Part shown: positions 1 through 11,897 of the stretch, in pieces
How positions within the stretch are numbered: the stretch's first letter is position 1
Layout: every line of letters begins with the position of its first letter
Assembly (NCBI RefSeq): GCF_963678635.1
Contig: NC_087071.1
Location: 35,643,680 to 35,707,679 of the forward strand
Length of the DNA stretch: 64,000 bases
Reading direction: 5' to 3'
Origin: Symsagittifera roscoffensis
Lineage: Eukaryota > Xenacoelomorpha > Acoela > Convolutidae
Notes under the pieces: generated by a model
The model's database searches: none
Seen by the model: the letters and a program-made list of their open reading frames with translations, nothing else
What the model was told of the DNA's origin: nothing
Translations under genes and position numbers: made by a program

Positions 1-1568
1 TTTTCTAATAAGCAAATTTGATAAAGAGGTTTATCGCTGGGTTTAAAATACCCGACTCACTAGCTAGACAACCTAAATTGAGATTAAGTTGCATCCTTTG
101 GCTTAAGAGGCTTAAGGACGCTTACTTATTCAAAAAATGTGGGAAAAAAAAACGTGCCAAAAAAAAGCGCGGCACTCTTTGTAAAGCCTTTTCAAGTCAT
201 TTCAAGTACTTCTTAGATTCGAACATAGATTTTCAAACACAGTCGCTAAAAATAACCTTTTTGAAACTAGATTAGCAACTGTTGCTTAGAGTTTTTTTGA
301 TTTGTTTGCAGCTAGTTAGGTGTTTCTTGAACAAACTAGCTTGTCTCATGTTGAAACTTTCTTTATTCGCAAATTAATTTGTCGCGTATGATTTGCCAAG
401 GAAAGAATGGAAGTTGAAAGCGCCTTTTTGAGAAAAAGTATTTTTTTTAGAAAGCATAAATAAATTACCTCATAAAAATAGCAAGATTGATGTTTTATTA
501 GTTGTAGAATAATTTGATTAAATTGCAGAAGCACTGGTAATAAGCTTGAATCATTCATGTTTTATTACTTGATTTATTAAAATAATTCTAAGAAATTTTG
601 GCAGTCTTAAACTATTCAAACCACTTTTCAGTGCGTTTGATAGAAATTTATACATTAAAAGATAAACCAATTATTTCATCAACATAAACAAAATAGTTTG
701 CCAGCCAAAACCGCTTTTTTCACCGGTTAAAATTTCTCCAACTTCTTTTGCGATTTTAAAAAATATATTTCGTAAGAAATTGCTCAGTGTCTAGAAAATC
801 AAGTATGTACCTGGTTTTTGACTCAAATTGCATCACGGCTAAAATCAGGGATTAAAAAAAACAATTTGTTTTGCTGTTTGTTTTTTTATTGCTATTCATG
901 TCTAACTCTAGAAGTTCTTTTAAAAACGGCTAAAAATGAACCTTAAAGAATCGAAAAAAATTTTGCATGTTTTTTTTCCTATTTAGCCAACTTATAGGCC
1001 AATTTGCTATTTGTGTTTTTTGTAGCTGTATATGCCCAATTCTAAAGCTCTTTCAAAAACGGCTAAGAAAACTTTTCAAAAAACTGAAACCTAAGTTTGA
1101 TATTTTCGTGCACCAGCAGTTTTGGTGCAATGCAACCGTCGTTGCTCATATGTCAATGTCTACCGTTCAAAATGAGTTACTCAGTTTTCTTCACAGGGTT
1201 GAACTTAGCCAACAAACAGTTGAAAAAAAGTCAATAAACGCAGAGAAACGAAAAAAAAATAGCTATTTTTGAAAAAGTTTTCCAATATCAAAGTTTGAAG
1301 AAAATCTATGCCATTAAAGAAGTTTGAATTTTGAAATTTTTTTATGATATGTGCTTTTTCGGTTAAAAAAACCCAAAACTGGATTAATTAGTATTATTTT
1401 TATTCCGCTGGGGTACTTATCAGTTAAGTTCCACTTTCCAACGCGAGAATGCTCAATTGATCCTAAAGCAAAATTGCACTATCATTGAGCTGTTGACGTT
1501 AAAGCATCACAGGTTAAGACGATTTTTATTTTGATATAAGAATTAAATTAATCCTTCTTTTTTTTCAG
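1..1568. other. 3' flank or intron sequence, no firm gene
   Basis: AT-rich sequence with many homopolymer runs. The plus strand is open from about 1081 to 1201 with a fairly protein-like composition (FVHQQFWCNATVVAHMS), but no convincing pair of splice sites frames it and its phase does not fit the exon at 1569. I did not find the expected last exon of the minus-strand channel gene here. Confidence 0.4.
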
Positions 1569-1727
1569 GCGAAGACAAAGTGACATGTTTCCGAGTAGGG
1601 GTCGGGATTGTGTCCAACAACTTCTTCTCAGTGTGTGGGACAAAAGTGTTCAGAAAAGTGAGCAACGCGCCACTAAAGATAGCCAATCTACTGGTCGCAA
1701 TATGCGGACCATATCCACCACTAGAAG
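1569..1727 (+). CDS. Putative exon of an unrecognised plus-strand gene
   Basis: A strong 3' splice site (a run of eight T then CAG) precedes this 159-bp stretch and a GTAACT donor follows it. Read with two leading bases, the frame is open throughout and begins GEDKVTCFRVGVGIV, ending ICGPYPPLE plus one base. Base composition is clearly less AT-rich than the surroundings. The end phase fits both the exon at 11898 and the short candidate at 2370. I do not recognise the protein. The minus strand also has one open frame, but it does not fit the phase of the channel gene. Confidence 0.5.
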
Positions 1728-2369
1728 GTAACTTGAGGCTAATTTCCACGAAATATAGTACAAAACATAGCCAACTGACAGTTGGAAAAGAGTAACGAAC
1801 GCAAGAAAACCGAAAAAAAAGCCGACTGAATTTTTTCAAAAATCTTCAATTTTTGAATTTCGAATAAAAAATTAGCTCTTTGAATTTGTAAAACTTTTAA
1901 TGATGACACGTTTTTTTTTAAATTAACCCAAATTGAGAAAACTGGATCTATAGGTTAAACTTTTATTTCGCTGGGAAATCTGATAAATAATTTCCATTAT
2001 TGAAATTAGAAGTCGATCACATTTTTTCGTGACTTTTTCAATTTTGCTGTTCGATAATGGAGTTTGTCTTTCTTTTGACAATAGAAACGCACTGAATTTT
2101 AAAAACAATATGAGGTCAAACCGCGAAAAATCAAAATTGAGCGTGAAAAAATTTTAAGACCTCGTTCCTGGAAAAAAAAGTCTCCAAGAACTATATAAGA
2201 GACTTCACTTCGTTCATCGACTCTTCGTAACTCGAACTCACATCGGTTCTGCATTGCACTATAATTTATATCAGAAATTTCGAACAACGCAAATTTTTTG
2301 TCATCTCAATCAAAATACGATTTCAAAAAAGTAAATTTGCTTTCGAGAGACAAGCTCTCACGCCTCTAG

Positions 2370-2422
2370 CTTCACATCTACCACAGCCTGATCAATATGG
2401 CAGCACAATCGGTACCACCTGA
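2370..2422 (+). CDS. Candidate short exon of the same plus-strand gene
   Basis: It follows the acceptor CACGCCTCTAG. In the phase left by the 1569-1727 exon it reads ASHLPQPDQYGSTIG. It can then either stop at TGA (2420-2422) or splice at a GTACCA donor after 2411, giving a 42-nt exon that keeps the frame into the exon at 11898. A second frame is also open here (MAAQSVPPESSRH from 2398, to TAA near 2526). So either a coding stretch or chance is possible. Confidence 0.28.
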
Positions 2423-2949
2423 AAGTTCTAGACACCAAAAAAACGTCCTTCAATTGCCAAAAAAAACGAGCTCCACGCAACGAAACAACTCAGACAGAAA
2501 CCACAATTCTTGTGATTATTATTAAGTCAGTCTTTGTAGTAAGCGTCATTTAAAACCCAGTAAAAGATCGTATACTTTTAATCTGTCAATCAAGGTTCAA
2601 TCACATTGTCATTGCCCACAATTATCTCACTTTGGAGGAATGTTTTCACTGAATGAAGTTTCCTTTTTGTGATTGAGCATTAAAAAAATACTTCAATCTT
2701 TTGAGACTGAATTTCTAATTTTTTTTCTGTTTAATAGTTTTTTTTGAAACATTTGAGATTGGTTGTTCAATTTGATTGTTTTTCAGTAATACCGATAACG
2801 TTGATATGTTGAAGTGCTTATATTTATTTTAATTTTTGGGAAATCCCCATAGCTAAAAAAAGACTTGCCAAATATTTGTATTTAAATTTTTAACTTAAAT
2901 TTTTTTAAACAAAATCAATTTGGGTTTTTAGTTTGTGCGATAATTTTAC

Positions 2950-3014
2950 CTGCGTCTCGAGTCTAGAGAGTCGAGCTATAGCACAGTTTTTGTAGCGACC
3001 ATCGTTGTACGCAG
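2950..3014 (-). CDS. KCNQ1-like: KCNQ1-like exon, start of helix D
   Basis: The acceptor is TTGTGTTTCAG and the donor GTAAAA. The 65-nt exon starts with two bases that complete a Ser codon with the T left by the helix C exon. It reads AYNDGRYKNCAIARLSRLETQ and ends in phase 0. The ARLSRLETQ end resembles the ARLNRVEDK stretch that opens helix D, the C-terminal tetramerisation coiled coil, in human KCNQ1. The next exon, expected to finish helix D, was not found between here and position 1. Confidence 0.75.
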
Positions 3015-3469
3015 CTGAAACACAATTAATTTGTAATCTGTGAAAATTTAACCTATTGAGAAAAAATTTATTTAACTTTTCTCTCTTTTCATGTGTTATC
3101 ATGGCTAAATGCGGGAGGTTACGACGAAAAGTGTAATGAATAAACTTCCTTTCATAGCCACAACATTCGAATAGTTTTCCATAATGAAATTCAAATTTGG
3201 GGAAATTGAGGTGGGGGCGGGTGGTGGGGGGGGGGAGTGGAAAGGAGGTTTTAAATTATCTGACACACTATAGTTTTCACCTCTTCATGACGGTGCTGTA
3301 TATATTAGGCAAAAACTATAGGCGAAAATAAAATTGTTAAATTTGGGCGAACGTTTTGATAATAAAAGTGTATATTTTAGCAAAAATCCCCTAATTTTCC
3401 CGACGACATTGACAAGAAGTGGTTGGTTAAAAACTACAAAGCCGTTCCCGCACTTAAGTTTCATGGATA

Positions 3470-4340
3470 ATAATCAATTATATTGGATTTTCATTGTCAG
3501 TCTCTACAAAATAACAAAAATAATCGATTATAATCGATTGAAAATGGATTATAATGATAATATTTTCTTAAGCAATAAAATGCCAATATAATCGATTATA
3601 ATCGATTATAATCGATTATTTTCAAAAAAAATTTACAAAAGAAAAATAATCCATTTTAATCGATTATAATGGATTATAATCTATTTATCCAAAGCTTTTT
3701 GTGTATTGTTTTCTTTTTTTCATAATTTAAGTTAGTTATTTTGTTCTCTCGCTTAATTTCATTTTTGCCTAATTTCAATGGAGTTATGAAAAACTTAAAC
3801 TTGAGTTAGTTATTTTGTTCTCTCGCTTAATTTCATTTTTTTCCTATTTTCAATCGAGTTATGAAAAATTACAAAAAGTTACCTATAGATCCCACACCAA
3901 CTCCCCCCATGCTTATCCGTACTACAGTTATATGTCCCCTAACTAGAGAGAAGGGGAGGGTACGTCGTGGTTGGTGGGTACGGGTCAAAAATGTTGTTTT
4001 TGGGCACTTTTTGGAAAATCTGAAAATTACTACAAATTGGCCGCCCCTGGATGAACGCGTTCGTTCGAGTTTTGCAGAAAGTTGCAAAAATGAGAGTCAT
4101 TATTTAGAAAATTGAATCAATTTTCATGGATTTTATGTACAAAAAAAATCCATTATATTGAAAACAAAAATGGATTATAATGGATTTAAATTTTTCCAAA
4201 ATAATCGATTATAATCGATTAAAAATCGATTACGTGGTCTAAATTTCACATGATAATCGATTATATAGACAACATTTTAGTCAACAAAAATCCACTATAA
4301 TCGATTATTACGCATGAAACTTCGGTGCGGGTTTGTTGGT
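3470..4340. repeat. Dispersed repeat with ATCGATTATAAT motifs
   Basis: This stretch is rich in tandem and inverted copies of ATCGATTATAAT and ATGGATTATAAT, with a GC-richer block from 4310 to 4470 (GGTTTAAGGTCGCCGG, then GGCAAGCTCGCAA). Related motifs recur at 10740-11220, 45930-47110, 58900-60340 and 63110-63300, and the GC-rich block recurs at 47280-47370. It looks like a non-autonomous transposon family. I see no coding capacity. Confidence 0.6.
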
Positions 4341-4665
4341 TTAAGGTCGCCGGTCGGCGCACAACGCGTGCGTCGCCGCTTCGTGGCGATAACCGGCTCT
4401 AATTTTCGCAAAGAATCCTGCCCTCTAATGGCAAGCTCGCAAAAAGTTGGCGCGACTTCAACGATCACTATTTTACCGTTGATTTGCTGTTTGAATAAAA
4501 TTACGTCTATTTTGTATGTAGCAACGGAATGACGTAAGTAATCACATACAGTTTTTGCTAAAATGTACACTTTTTGAATCAAATTTTTGCCTAGTTTTAA
4601 CACTTTTATTTTCGCCCAATATAGTTTTCGCCTAAAATAGCTGCCCCCCTTCATGACACCTAATA

Positions 4666-5103
4666 CAGGGGTGGATTTAGGGGGGGGGGCAGGGAGGCGG
4701 AAAAACCCTCCCCCCCCCCCCTCAGGGATTCGACCCCCTGCCGACCCAAAGGGTCCCCCCTTTGATACTTTTTCAGAAATCCTTTTTTGGCCGACCGACC
4801 CTAAAGTTTTTCTAAGGGCGCCTTTGGCGCCAATATATACTAACTTTGAGGGGGAGCGCGCGCCAAAAAAAAACGCGATTTTTTTGTCAAAATTTTTCAA
4901 AAAGTGCCCAAAAACGGCTTTTTTGACTGTTTTTTCAAAAATTTGCCTGTGGCGCAGAAAATTTTGCCAAAGTACGGGCAAAACAGTGCTTTGGGAGAGC
5001 TCGAAAAATCAATTTGGTCGACCTAAAAAAAAGGTCGTCAAAGTTTTGGAAAATTTTTTGAAAATCCGCCCCCCCCTTCGAGAAAATCCTAGATCCGCCC
5101 CTG
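4666..5103 (+). mobile_element. hAT-like MITE, copy 1
   Basis: The 438-bp element has terminal inverted repeats of the form CAGGGGYGGATYTAG and is flanked by the 8-bp duplication ACCTAATA (4658-4665 and 5104-5111). An 8-bp duplication with CAGGG ends is typical of hAT-superfamily MITEs. The interior carries the block GGCGCCAATATATACTAA and the palindrome-rich GGTCGACC. It has no transposase. It lies 39 bp from the helix C exon of the channel. Other copies are at 5389, 18715 and 37189, with fragments at 27547 and 29527. Confidence 0.88.
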
Positions 5104-5142
5104 ACCTAATATAGTTTGCGACGCCATCTTGGTTTAACTCAC

Positions 5143-5278
5143 AGTCGTATTGAGGTCCTGTCCTGCCTAGATTCTGGTCCAATCTTCTCTGCAGCTCCTT
5201 TATCCTCACCATCATGCTGATGTGACCTTGAGAGTACTGCTCCATCACATCTCTTACGTCATACGGCTGTCTGCAATT
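5143..5278 (-). CDS. KCNQ1-like: KCNQ1-like exon, helix C
   Basis: It starts after the acceptor GTTCTAG in phase 0 and ends at a GTGAGT donor. The protein opens [19 protein letters not shown] and continues with [13 protein letters not shown]. In human KCNQ1 this is QARKPYDVRDVIEQYSQGH, the helix C coiled coil used in subunit assembly. The nearer acceptor TTGCAG at 5271 would break the frame with the helix B exon, so the upstream AG is chosen. With it the join reads [13 protein letters not shown], matching KKKFQQARKPYDV residue for residue in length. Confidence 0.93.
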
Positions 5279-5388
5279 CTAGAACACTCCACACTCATTC
5301 ACGTTTAATTCACGTCAACTTTCGTTGTCATTAATTATCACAGTTGTTCACAGTTTTTCGATTTTTGCAATTAATGCAGTATCTCAAA

Positions 5389-5766
5389 CATTAGCGGATT
5401 ATTCTACAGGAGTTCGACCCGCTCAGGATTTCGACCCCCTGACCACCGGAAAGGTTCCCACTTTTGCTACTATTTTAGAACACCCTTCCTTGCTGACCGG
5501 TCCTTAAACTTTTCATCAGGAGCCTGGGGCGTCAATTTATACTAATTTGAGGTGGTAGCGCGCCGAAAATACGCATATTTGGTTAATGCCCTTCAAAAAA
5601 TGTCTAAAATCGTTTTTTACCCTGTTTTTTTTTGCTACCCAGAAAATTTGGCTACACAATTAGGGTCATTATTGTCATTTTGGAGAGCTTGGAAGTTCAA
5701 TATGGTTTACCGAGAAAATTTTTTTTTTGAAAATCCCCCCACGAGAATATCCTAGATCAGCCCCTA
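5389..5766 (+). mobile_element. hAT-like MITE, degenerate copy
   Basis: The 378-bp stretch parallels copy 1 block by block: CGACCCCCTG, then GGCGTCAATTTATACTAA, then a final CCTAGATCAGCCCC. The ends are worn. Flanks ATCTCAAA (5381-5388) and ATCTCAAC (5767-5774) look like an 8-bp target duplication with one mismatch, so this is an older insertion than the 4666 copy. Confidence 0.75.
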
Positions 5767-6096
5767 ATCTCAACTTTCAAATACTGATCGGAGATGCAAA
5801 GATTTCTTCTATTATAAATGGCCTTCAAAAATCAAATAGTCTATCTTTAGATATGGAAAAATAAATTAGCGTTTGAAAGATGGCGTATAGCTTTTTTTGA
5901 CAGAATGGCTGGTCTGCAGTGGGAAAAAACTTTGCACTGCTAGGCAATTTTGTTTTTTTTTTCGACCAAATTGATACTTTTTTGAACAGAATATTAAAAA
6001 GTAAGTGAAAAAAACAGCATAGTTAACCTATTTCACCATTCGAATTTTTCAATGCTGCTGTGAAAAAAAATCTGGCTTGATAAAGTCGAGAAATAC

Positions 6097-6172
6097 CTGA
6101 AATTTGCGCTTGGCGACCAGAAACTGAAGAGTGCGCACCCAGCGAATAGCATTCTTGTGAGAGACTGTCAAT
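6097..6172 (-). CDS. KCNQ1-like: KCNQ1-like exon, helix B
   Basis: The acceptor is GAAATTAG and the donor GTATTT. One leading base completes a Glu codon with the two bases left by the exon at 10183. The 25 codons read LTVSHKNAIRWVRTLQFLVA followed by KRKFQ. In human KCNQ1 the matching stretch is [20 protein letters not shown] followed by FQ, the helix B calmodulin-contacting segment. The double Arg of human RRM is VRT here. The exon ends in phase 0, fitting the helix C exon. Confidence 0.9.
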
Positions 6173-9100
6173 CTAATTTCAGAAGAAAAAAGTTATAACA
6201 ATTATAATTTAAAAAGTTTCTGTGCAAAAAGCTTCGACGATTAACTTACTTGGGTATTGTTAAAAGCTCCGAATCGCTTTCCATGTAATCTTTGTCGCTG
6301 AAATGACACAGTAAAATTGTGTAATTTTTCCATACAAATTAACAAACAACAACTTTTATTACAATTTTTTTTTTAAAGTTTTGTTTGTAATGTGATTCTA
6401 TCACTATAGCTCTAGCTTTTTAAAAAAAAAACAAATCTTGTTCAAATGTTCTAATGGACTTGAGTTGCTTGCAAAAAGTTAGTGACCTTTCCTAGTCAAT
6501 GTTTTTGTGAGTAAATGTACCTTTTCTTCATCACACACGCTTATGATCTGCATTCGGGAGTTTATTTAGGCTGATACCAGATTTCTTCTTTGGATTAGTT
6601 AGCTAGACTTAAATGCCTTACTGGTTTCCAGTAGCCTAAATGAGGATCTGGTAATCACAGATTCATAAAACAGAATTATAATTTTTGTGTTCAATTGATT
6701 AAAAGGATTTTTTTTTGCTTTTTCTTGATTTTTCTCAAATTAAATTTAAAAATTTTGAAATTTTTTTGACCGATGGTAAATGCATATATTTTTAAAAATC
6801 TCTAAATGACACAAGAACAAAACGGAATATATTACAGCTGTGAGGTTTTAGAAACGCTATTTCTTATTTCTTAAATTTTCTACTCTCAGAAATTCATACT
6901 CAAAATATAGAAAATATCTAAAATTATGATATTTATTTTACATACTGATTCAAATTAGGAAGACCAAACGAACAAAACCTGAAAATAAGTTTTTCCCAAA
7001 ACGAATTCATATTCGCAAAAAGAAATAATGGCGAAAGTTGCTTAGAAATTTACCAAAACCAACAGGATGCAATTCGATTTGCGAGGTTTGAACACCAGTT
7101 TTTTTTCTAAAATTGGTTGTTTTTAGCTTGATTTTCAAAATGTATGATGAATATTTCATGATTTTTGTCATTTATTTAAAGTTCTATAAGGAGCCTCCTA
7201 CTTAGCATAAAACAATTAATGGGAGAGTTTGTATAAAGTTTGTGCATTCGTTGTCCGATATTTTGTTTTTCAAATCTGTGAAAACTTGATTTTGATCGTA
7301 TTTTCTTACAGAGTGACTTTCCTTTTTTTTCTATTGAGGAGAATTCATGTGAAGGCTAGTTAGATATTTTAGTTTTTGATATTTATTTTTTTTGAAACCG
7401 AGCATTCAAATTGGACATGCCGTTTGAAAGAATGTTTCAACACCAATATCAACGCTAGAAACTTTTCGATTGTTTGGATGTACAGTAATTTTGACGGAAA
7501 ATTTTTTTACTTGAGTAAAAAAGTATATGGAATTCAAATATCTGTTCAGTGATTTTATTTACTTAGTTACAAGAAAATCACAAGAGCATCGAAAATTGTT
7601 CGTTAAATTCATCATTTTAGGACAAAAAAGCCACGATTTTTTTTCCAAAGCGTGAGTGACCTTAATATTGCGGCATACACTATCATTTTTTCTGTTTATG
7701 TGAACTCGTTTTTAACTCAGTTTGAAATTTTCAAGAACTATTCAGCCTATACGGATATTGCTGCAGTAAATTTTGATTAAGTTTTTCTGGACGACAAGTA
7801 ATTGCTTGCAAGTTATTATAGAGGGTAGTTTTAGCTCTTTCGAAAACTTCACTCCCCTTTTATATGCCCGCTGAGCCATGACCAATTGACGGCTGATAAT
7901 CGCGGAAAAACTACTCCGGATAAAAAGGCTTTCAGCTCGCTTACTTGTTCTTTTCAATCAAGAAACAATTATTTAAGTGAATCTTTGTCTTAAAATTGAC
8001 TAATCGGATTTCCAGGTTTGAAACTTGTGGGACGTATATTTCCATGTTTGTCTACAATGAGCGTTGGCACCGATGGCTTTTTGACTCAGTTTTTGTCTCG
8101 ATGATTTTTTGTTCAAATATCCTATTAAATAGCTTAAATTGCAACAAAGAAAAATCCCGCCTTCAGTTTTATAAGTTCATAATCGATTATATTATAATTT
8201 GTGTAGCCAGCTCTTCTAAAATTGGGAAAACATTTATTATAATCAAATCAAAATCACTTAAAAGTTTAAAAATAATCAGTTTTAAAAATTTATTACAACC
8301 GATTTTTTTCCAGTTGTTTTTCGATAGAGATGGAATCGGTTTTTTAAATGTTTTCATTTTTTTGTTGAAATTTAAGACTTTCCTGAGTCGTTTAAAAACT
8401 ACCAAAATCTTTTTTATGAAAGCGGTCGACCTTGTGCCTCCCGGGCTTTTATGGTTTTCAGAATCACTGGCTAATATGAAATTTTAAAAAACAATTTTAG
8501 CAGTTTTCAAATTCAATACATTTTTTTGGATCAAGCTATATTCAAGATGCAGAACATTGAAGACAAAATTTTAATTTGACGACTAATTTGGCTCAATTAC
8601 TTTTCGCCAACCGCTGACTGAAATATTTGTCCTATACTGCGGAAATTTTTCCACTAATTTGAAAGAATCTTCGTAAAAATATTTGTTAAATGGTAAAACA
8701 AATTGTGCAAATTGTGTTCAATTAAACCAAAAAGTGTCAAGCCATCTTAAATTTAGAAAAGTGTTTTCGAGAGCGTTTATATAATGCATTGTGCGATATC
8801 GTCTTGAATTGATACCCGTTATATATTATAATGTTTCATAAATAAATTTTAGAGGTTTTTGTACAAACTAAAAACAATTATAGTCTCCACAAAAATTTCG
8901 GGAATTGAACCAACTATACATGATTTAAAAACCTACTGATTGTTTTAAAAAAACAGTTACTATGGTCACATTGTCTTCATAGTAATCCATCATAGTCAGC
9001 CTAAGTTTAGATGCGAAGTTTTAATAAGCAACAAAATCTCAACTAGTGAGAAGTAAATATCGACAACAAAAACCACTACCAAAAAAAAGCACAGATTTAA

Positions 9101-10182
9101 CGCACTTTAGCTAGGCTGATTGCCTAAAAAAACGCTTAGAACAGTTTTTGAAAAAAGATAAACATAAGTTACCGTCGTTCCACGTGCACTCAGTTTCAAG
9201 GAAACTTTTTCACATAAATTTTTTCATAGAAAAAAAAACTTGCAACGAAAATTTTTTCTGACTGAAGATGGACAACATCATATATTTCTGATAATCAGAA
9301 ATCAAGTCAAATTGATATTCTGAAAAAAAATTTGACTATCACAAAAAGTAATTGATCTATTAGACTGTAGACTGTTTAAATGAAAATTGTAGCACACTGT
9401 AGATTCGAAAAACGCGGCTGTTTTCCCGAGTCGAGTTGCTCAATTTGTGTTCCCACTTTTTCGACTAAAAATTGGTGTTTGAGTGGACCGTATAGACCAA
9501 ATTTTGTATTTTTTGACTTTATAGACCAAACTCTGGTATGCTTAGTTTTTCTCGACCTGTTTTTGGTATATTTGGACTTTGGTATATTTGTATATCGCGA
9601 CCCAACAAAAAATTGTTTTTTTTTCGATACATTTCAGTTTCCACTTTCTCGACTGTCTCGACCGACATTTCAAAAAACTTGTTTGATTAATCCCCCATAG
9701 ATAAGTTTCAATTTTCTCGACCAAAAATCGATATATTTTGACTTTCTTGTATTTCTCGACCAACAATTTTCAAAAATTTATTTTTTCGACCCCGCATAGA
9801 TATGTTTCGAGTGTGATCGACCGATGTTTCGACTGTACTTGACCTGTTTCGACTGTGCTAGAACTATGTTTCGATCGTGCTCGATATATGTTTCGAGTTT
9901 CTTGGCCAAAATTGGGTATGTTGCCTCTGTGCTCGACCTATGTTTCGACACTCTTGACCGAAATCGGGTTTCTTTCGACTTTGTCTCGACTTAAAATTGC
10001 TTCTCAACCGCGGAGTTTTAGTAGCAAAACTGCGCTTGCTCGACTTTCAAAATTGAAGCATAAGTCGAGCTCCTCGGCGCAGTTAAAATTTCAAATTACT
10101 AGCAAAAATTTAACATTTTTTATATTGATTATTTTTGATCGGAAATTAAATTTCTTCTAGATAGTTTTTACCATGTACATAC
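6173..10182. other. Channel gene intron, no firm gene
   Basis: A 4-kb intron, strongly AT-rich, with poly-A and poly-T runs. The minus strand is open from 7957 to 7742 (SFSAIISRQLVMAQRAYKRG), which could be an eroded transposon fragment, but I cannot name a family. The plus strand is open at 7996-8487 without a coding-like composition. The last 650 bp is the CGACC minisatellite listed separately. Confidence 0.5.
9420..10060. repeat. Degenerate CTCGACC/TTTCGAC minisatellite
   Basis: About fifteen to twenty loosely spaced copies of TTTCTCGACC or TTTCGACTGT, interleaved with AAAATTGGTATGTT-like blocks, repeat every 30-45 bp. Shorter relatives occur at 44130-44250. No reading frame is preserved between copies. 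Confidence 0.65.
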
Positions 10183-10346
10183 TCATTGTAGTAGTTGAAG
10201 TTCTCAAAGTCGTAAAACTGCCTGGGCGAGAGAGAGTCTTTCTTTTCAGCAGGACCCCCGCCACCACTGCCTCCACTGGGATTGGTCAAGTTGTTGCCGA
10301 TATTACAGACAATTGCCAGGGTTTTCCCATTCGACACTGTAGTGTT
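10183..10346 (-). CDS. KCNQ1-like: KCNQ1-like exon, A-B linker
   Basis: The acceptor is TTTTTAGCAG and the donor GTATGT. The 164-nt exon is open in phase 0 and ends with two bases, fitting the helix B exon. It opens NTTVSNGKTLAIVC, has a Gly/Ser run (NPSGGSGGGG), and ends SLSPRQFYDFENFNYYN. The linker between helices A and B is poorly conserved in the family, so the assignment rests on position, splice sites and phase rather than similarity. Confidence 0.75.
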
Positions 10347-10739
10347 CTGCTAAAAAACGAGAAATGTAATTGATTTTGGTACAATGATTTCATTTTGGAA
10401 CTTCGAAAAAAACTGAAAAAAGAGAATCTTTTCTACAAACCAATCAGAAAAAGACTGAAGTGTACTAGTTGTGTAGTTCGGTTTTGGTTTTGATGCCAAT
10501 TTTAACTGAAGTTAACCACGAACTTTCTATAGATTTTTTCTAATTGACACGCAAGAAAACTGTAGATTTTTAAATTTGGGATACTCGAATAATTTTTTTT
10601 TTGATTTCTAATTAGCATCTTAAATCATCCTTATTTTCTGTAAATTTTTGCCCCACATTGAAAGTTTGTCTACAGTTGAAAGTTTGATTTGATAGTTTGA
10701 GTTGACTGTTTCCTGATTTCAAAGCTTTTAAAACTGATC

Positions 10740-11220
10740 CGCATCAAAATTCCATGAATAATAATCTATTAATTTGTAATTTTGTGGTCATTCTCACTAA
10801 AATTTAATAGATAATTAATTATAATTGTTTAAAATGCATTTTATGTCACAATTTGAGCAAAAAAAATCATTTTTAACGATAAAAATCATATAAGGTTTCC
10901 ATTTGATGTCAGTGCACAAATTGAGATAGGAGTAAAGAAGTCTTCTGCGAAATATCTCTGGATTAATGGATTATTACGAATTAAATATTTATGAATGGAT
11001 TTTACGTATTTGATTATTATGGATTGCAAATCCATTTCAAGTTCTAAAAAATAAAATTCATTATATTGGAACTCTTTCTGGAATTGCAATCAATTATATT
11101 TGTGTATTCCCCATGAAACTCCAGTGCGAGTATCCTATCTTTTTTTTGCAAGTATCCTATGCGAGTATCCAGGGCGAGAATACTCTACTCCAGTGTGAGT
11201 ATCCTATATTTTTTGTCTGA
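10740..11220. repeat. Dispersed repeat, ATGGATT/GCGAGTATCC family
   Basis: ATTATGGATT-like motifs resemble those at 3470-4340 and run to about 11110. They are followed by four copies of GCGAGTATCC or close variants (11127-11210), each near CTCCAGTG. Related CTCCAATGCGGGC ends occur at 60325 and 63287. Confidence 0.5.
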
Positions 11221-11261
11221 ATTAATGCCTGATTGTTGGCTGCCTGATCTATGCTGATGAC

Positions 11262-11407
11262 AGGCAGTTTGCTCTTGTGTGTGTTGCAGCTGGGGTAGCT
11301 ACACGAGGGGTCTTGGCACTTGTAGATACTCTCTGGATCCCCTGTCTGTTCGGGGTTGCATCTAGAGATTGTGATACATGAAGATCCCTTCCGGTTGAAC
11401 TCGGATA
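11262..11407 (-). CDS. KCNQ1-like: KCNQ1-like exon, A-B linker
   Basis: After the acceptor ATCTTTTCAG, two leading bases fit the single base left by the 13133 exon. The frame opens SEFNRKGSSCITISRCN and ends PSCNTHKSKLP. It is cysteine-rich and hydrophilic. I placed the donor at GTCATC after SKLP because the phase then fits the 10346 acceptor. That donor is weak. A GTATTC further on, near 11190, would keep the same phase and add about 24 codons, partly from a repeat. Confidence 0.6.
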
Positions 11408-11897
11408 CTGAAAAGATTTTTTTTGAAAATTTACAGAACTGTTTTTTGACAAATTTTCTTTAAAAAAGAAACTCTTTTTCACTCGACAGTTTACATAACA
11501 CTACTTCCTTAAGAGCCGTTATGGTTGAAATTGCATGCTAAATTGGAAAATTATGTTAAGATTTTTTTGAAAAAAATTGCGGCTTTTTTTAAAATAATTT
11601 TTCATTAGACAATTTTACGACGAATTTTCTTCCCGAAGAGGACTTGCATAATTATGACTATTGAAGTTAATAATTATTTGTTAGTTACTTTTGAAAAAAC
11701 GAATTGCTAAAGAGAATCATTTATTCATAAGAATTCATTCAAAAAGTTTTTATAAATTGAGTATCACACAATGCTTTGCACAGTGAAATATCAGTAAAAA
11801 CCTTAGTGTTCGAACCAGATGCAAAAGATAATTAAGAAGCCTGTTTTTGGTCACAAAATGAATGCGGCAACTATTGTAAACGCGTTTTTTTTTTCAG

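Noticed and set aside
346-558. Minus-strand frame with SLLPVLLQFNQIILQLIKHQ as the missing helix D
   Set aside because: It is amphipathic, but the acceptor is poor and the phase does not fit the exon at 2950.
1543-1839. Minus-strand frame over 1569-1727 as the last channel exon
   Set aside because: In phase 0, required by the exon at 2950, it stops within about ten codons and has no resemblance to helix D.
4295-4981. 228-codon minus-strand ORF with Gly/Pro-rich stretches
   Set aside because: It runs across two unrelated repeats, the ATCGATT family and a MITE. The same peptide pieces recur only because the MITE recurs.
5009-5142. Extension of the helix C frame past TGPQYD
   Set aside because: A consensus GTGAGT donor ends the exon at 5143, and the extension reads into a MITE.
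10886-11089. 67-codon minus-strand ORF
   Set aside because: It lies in an AT-rich dispersed repeat and has no coding-like composition.
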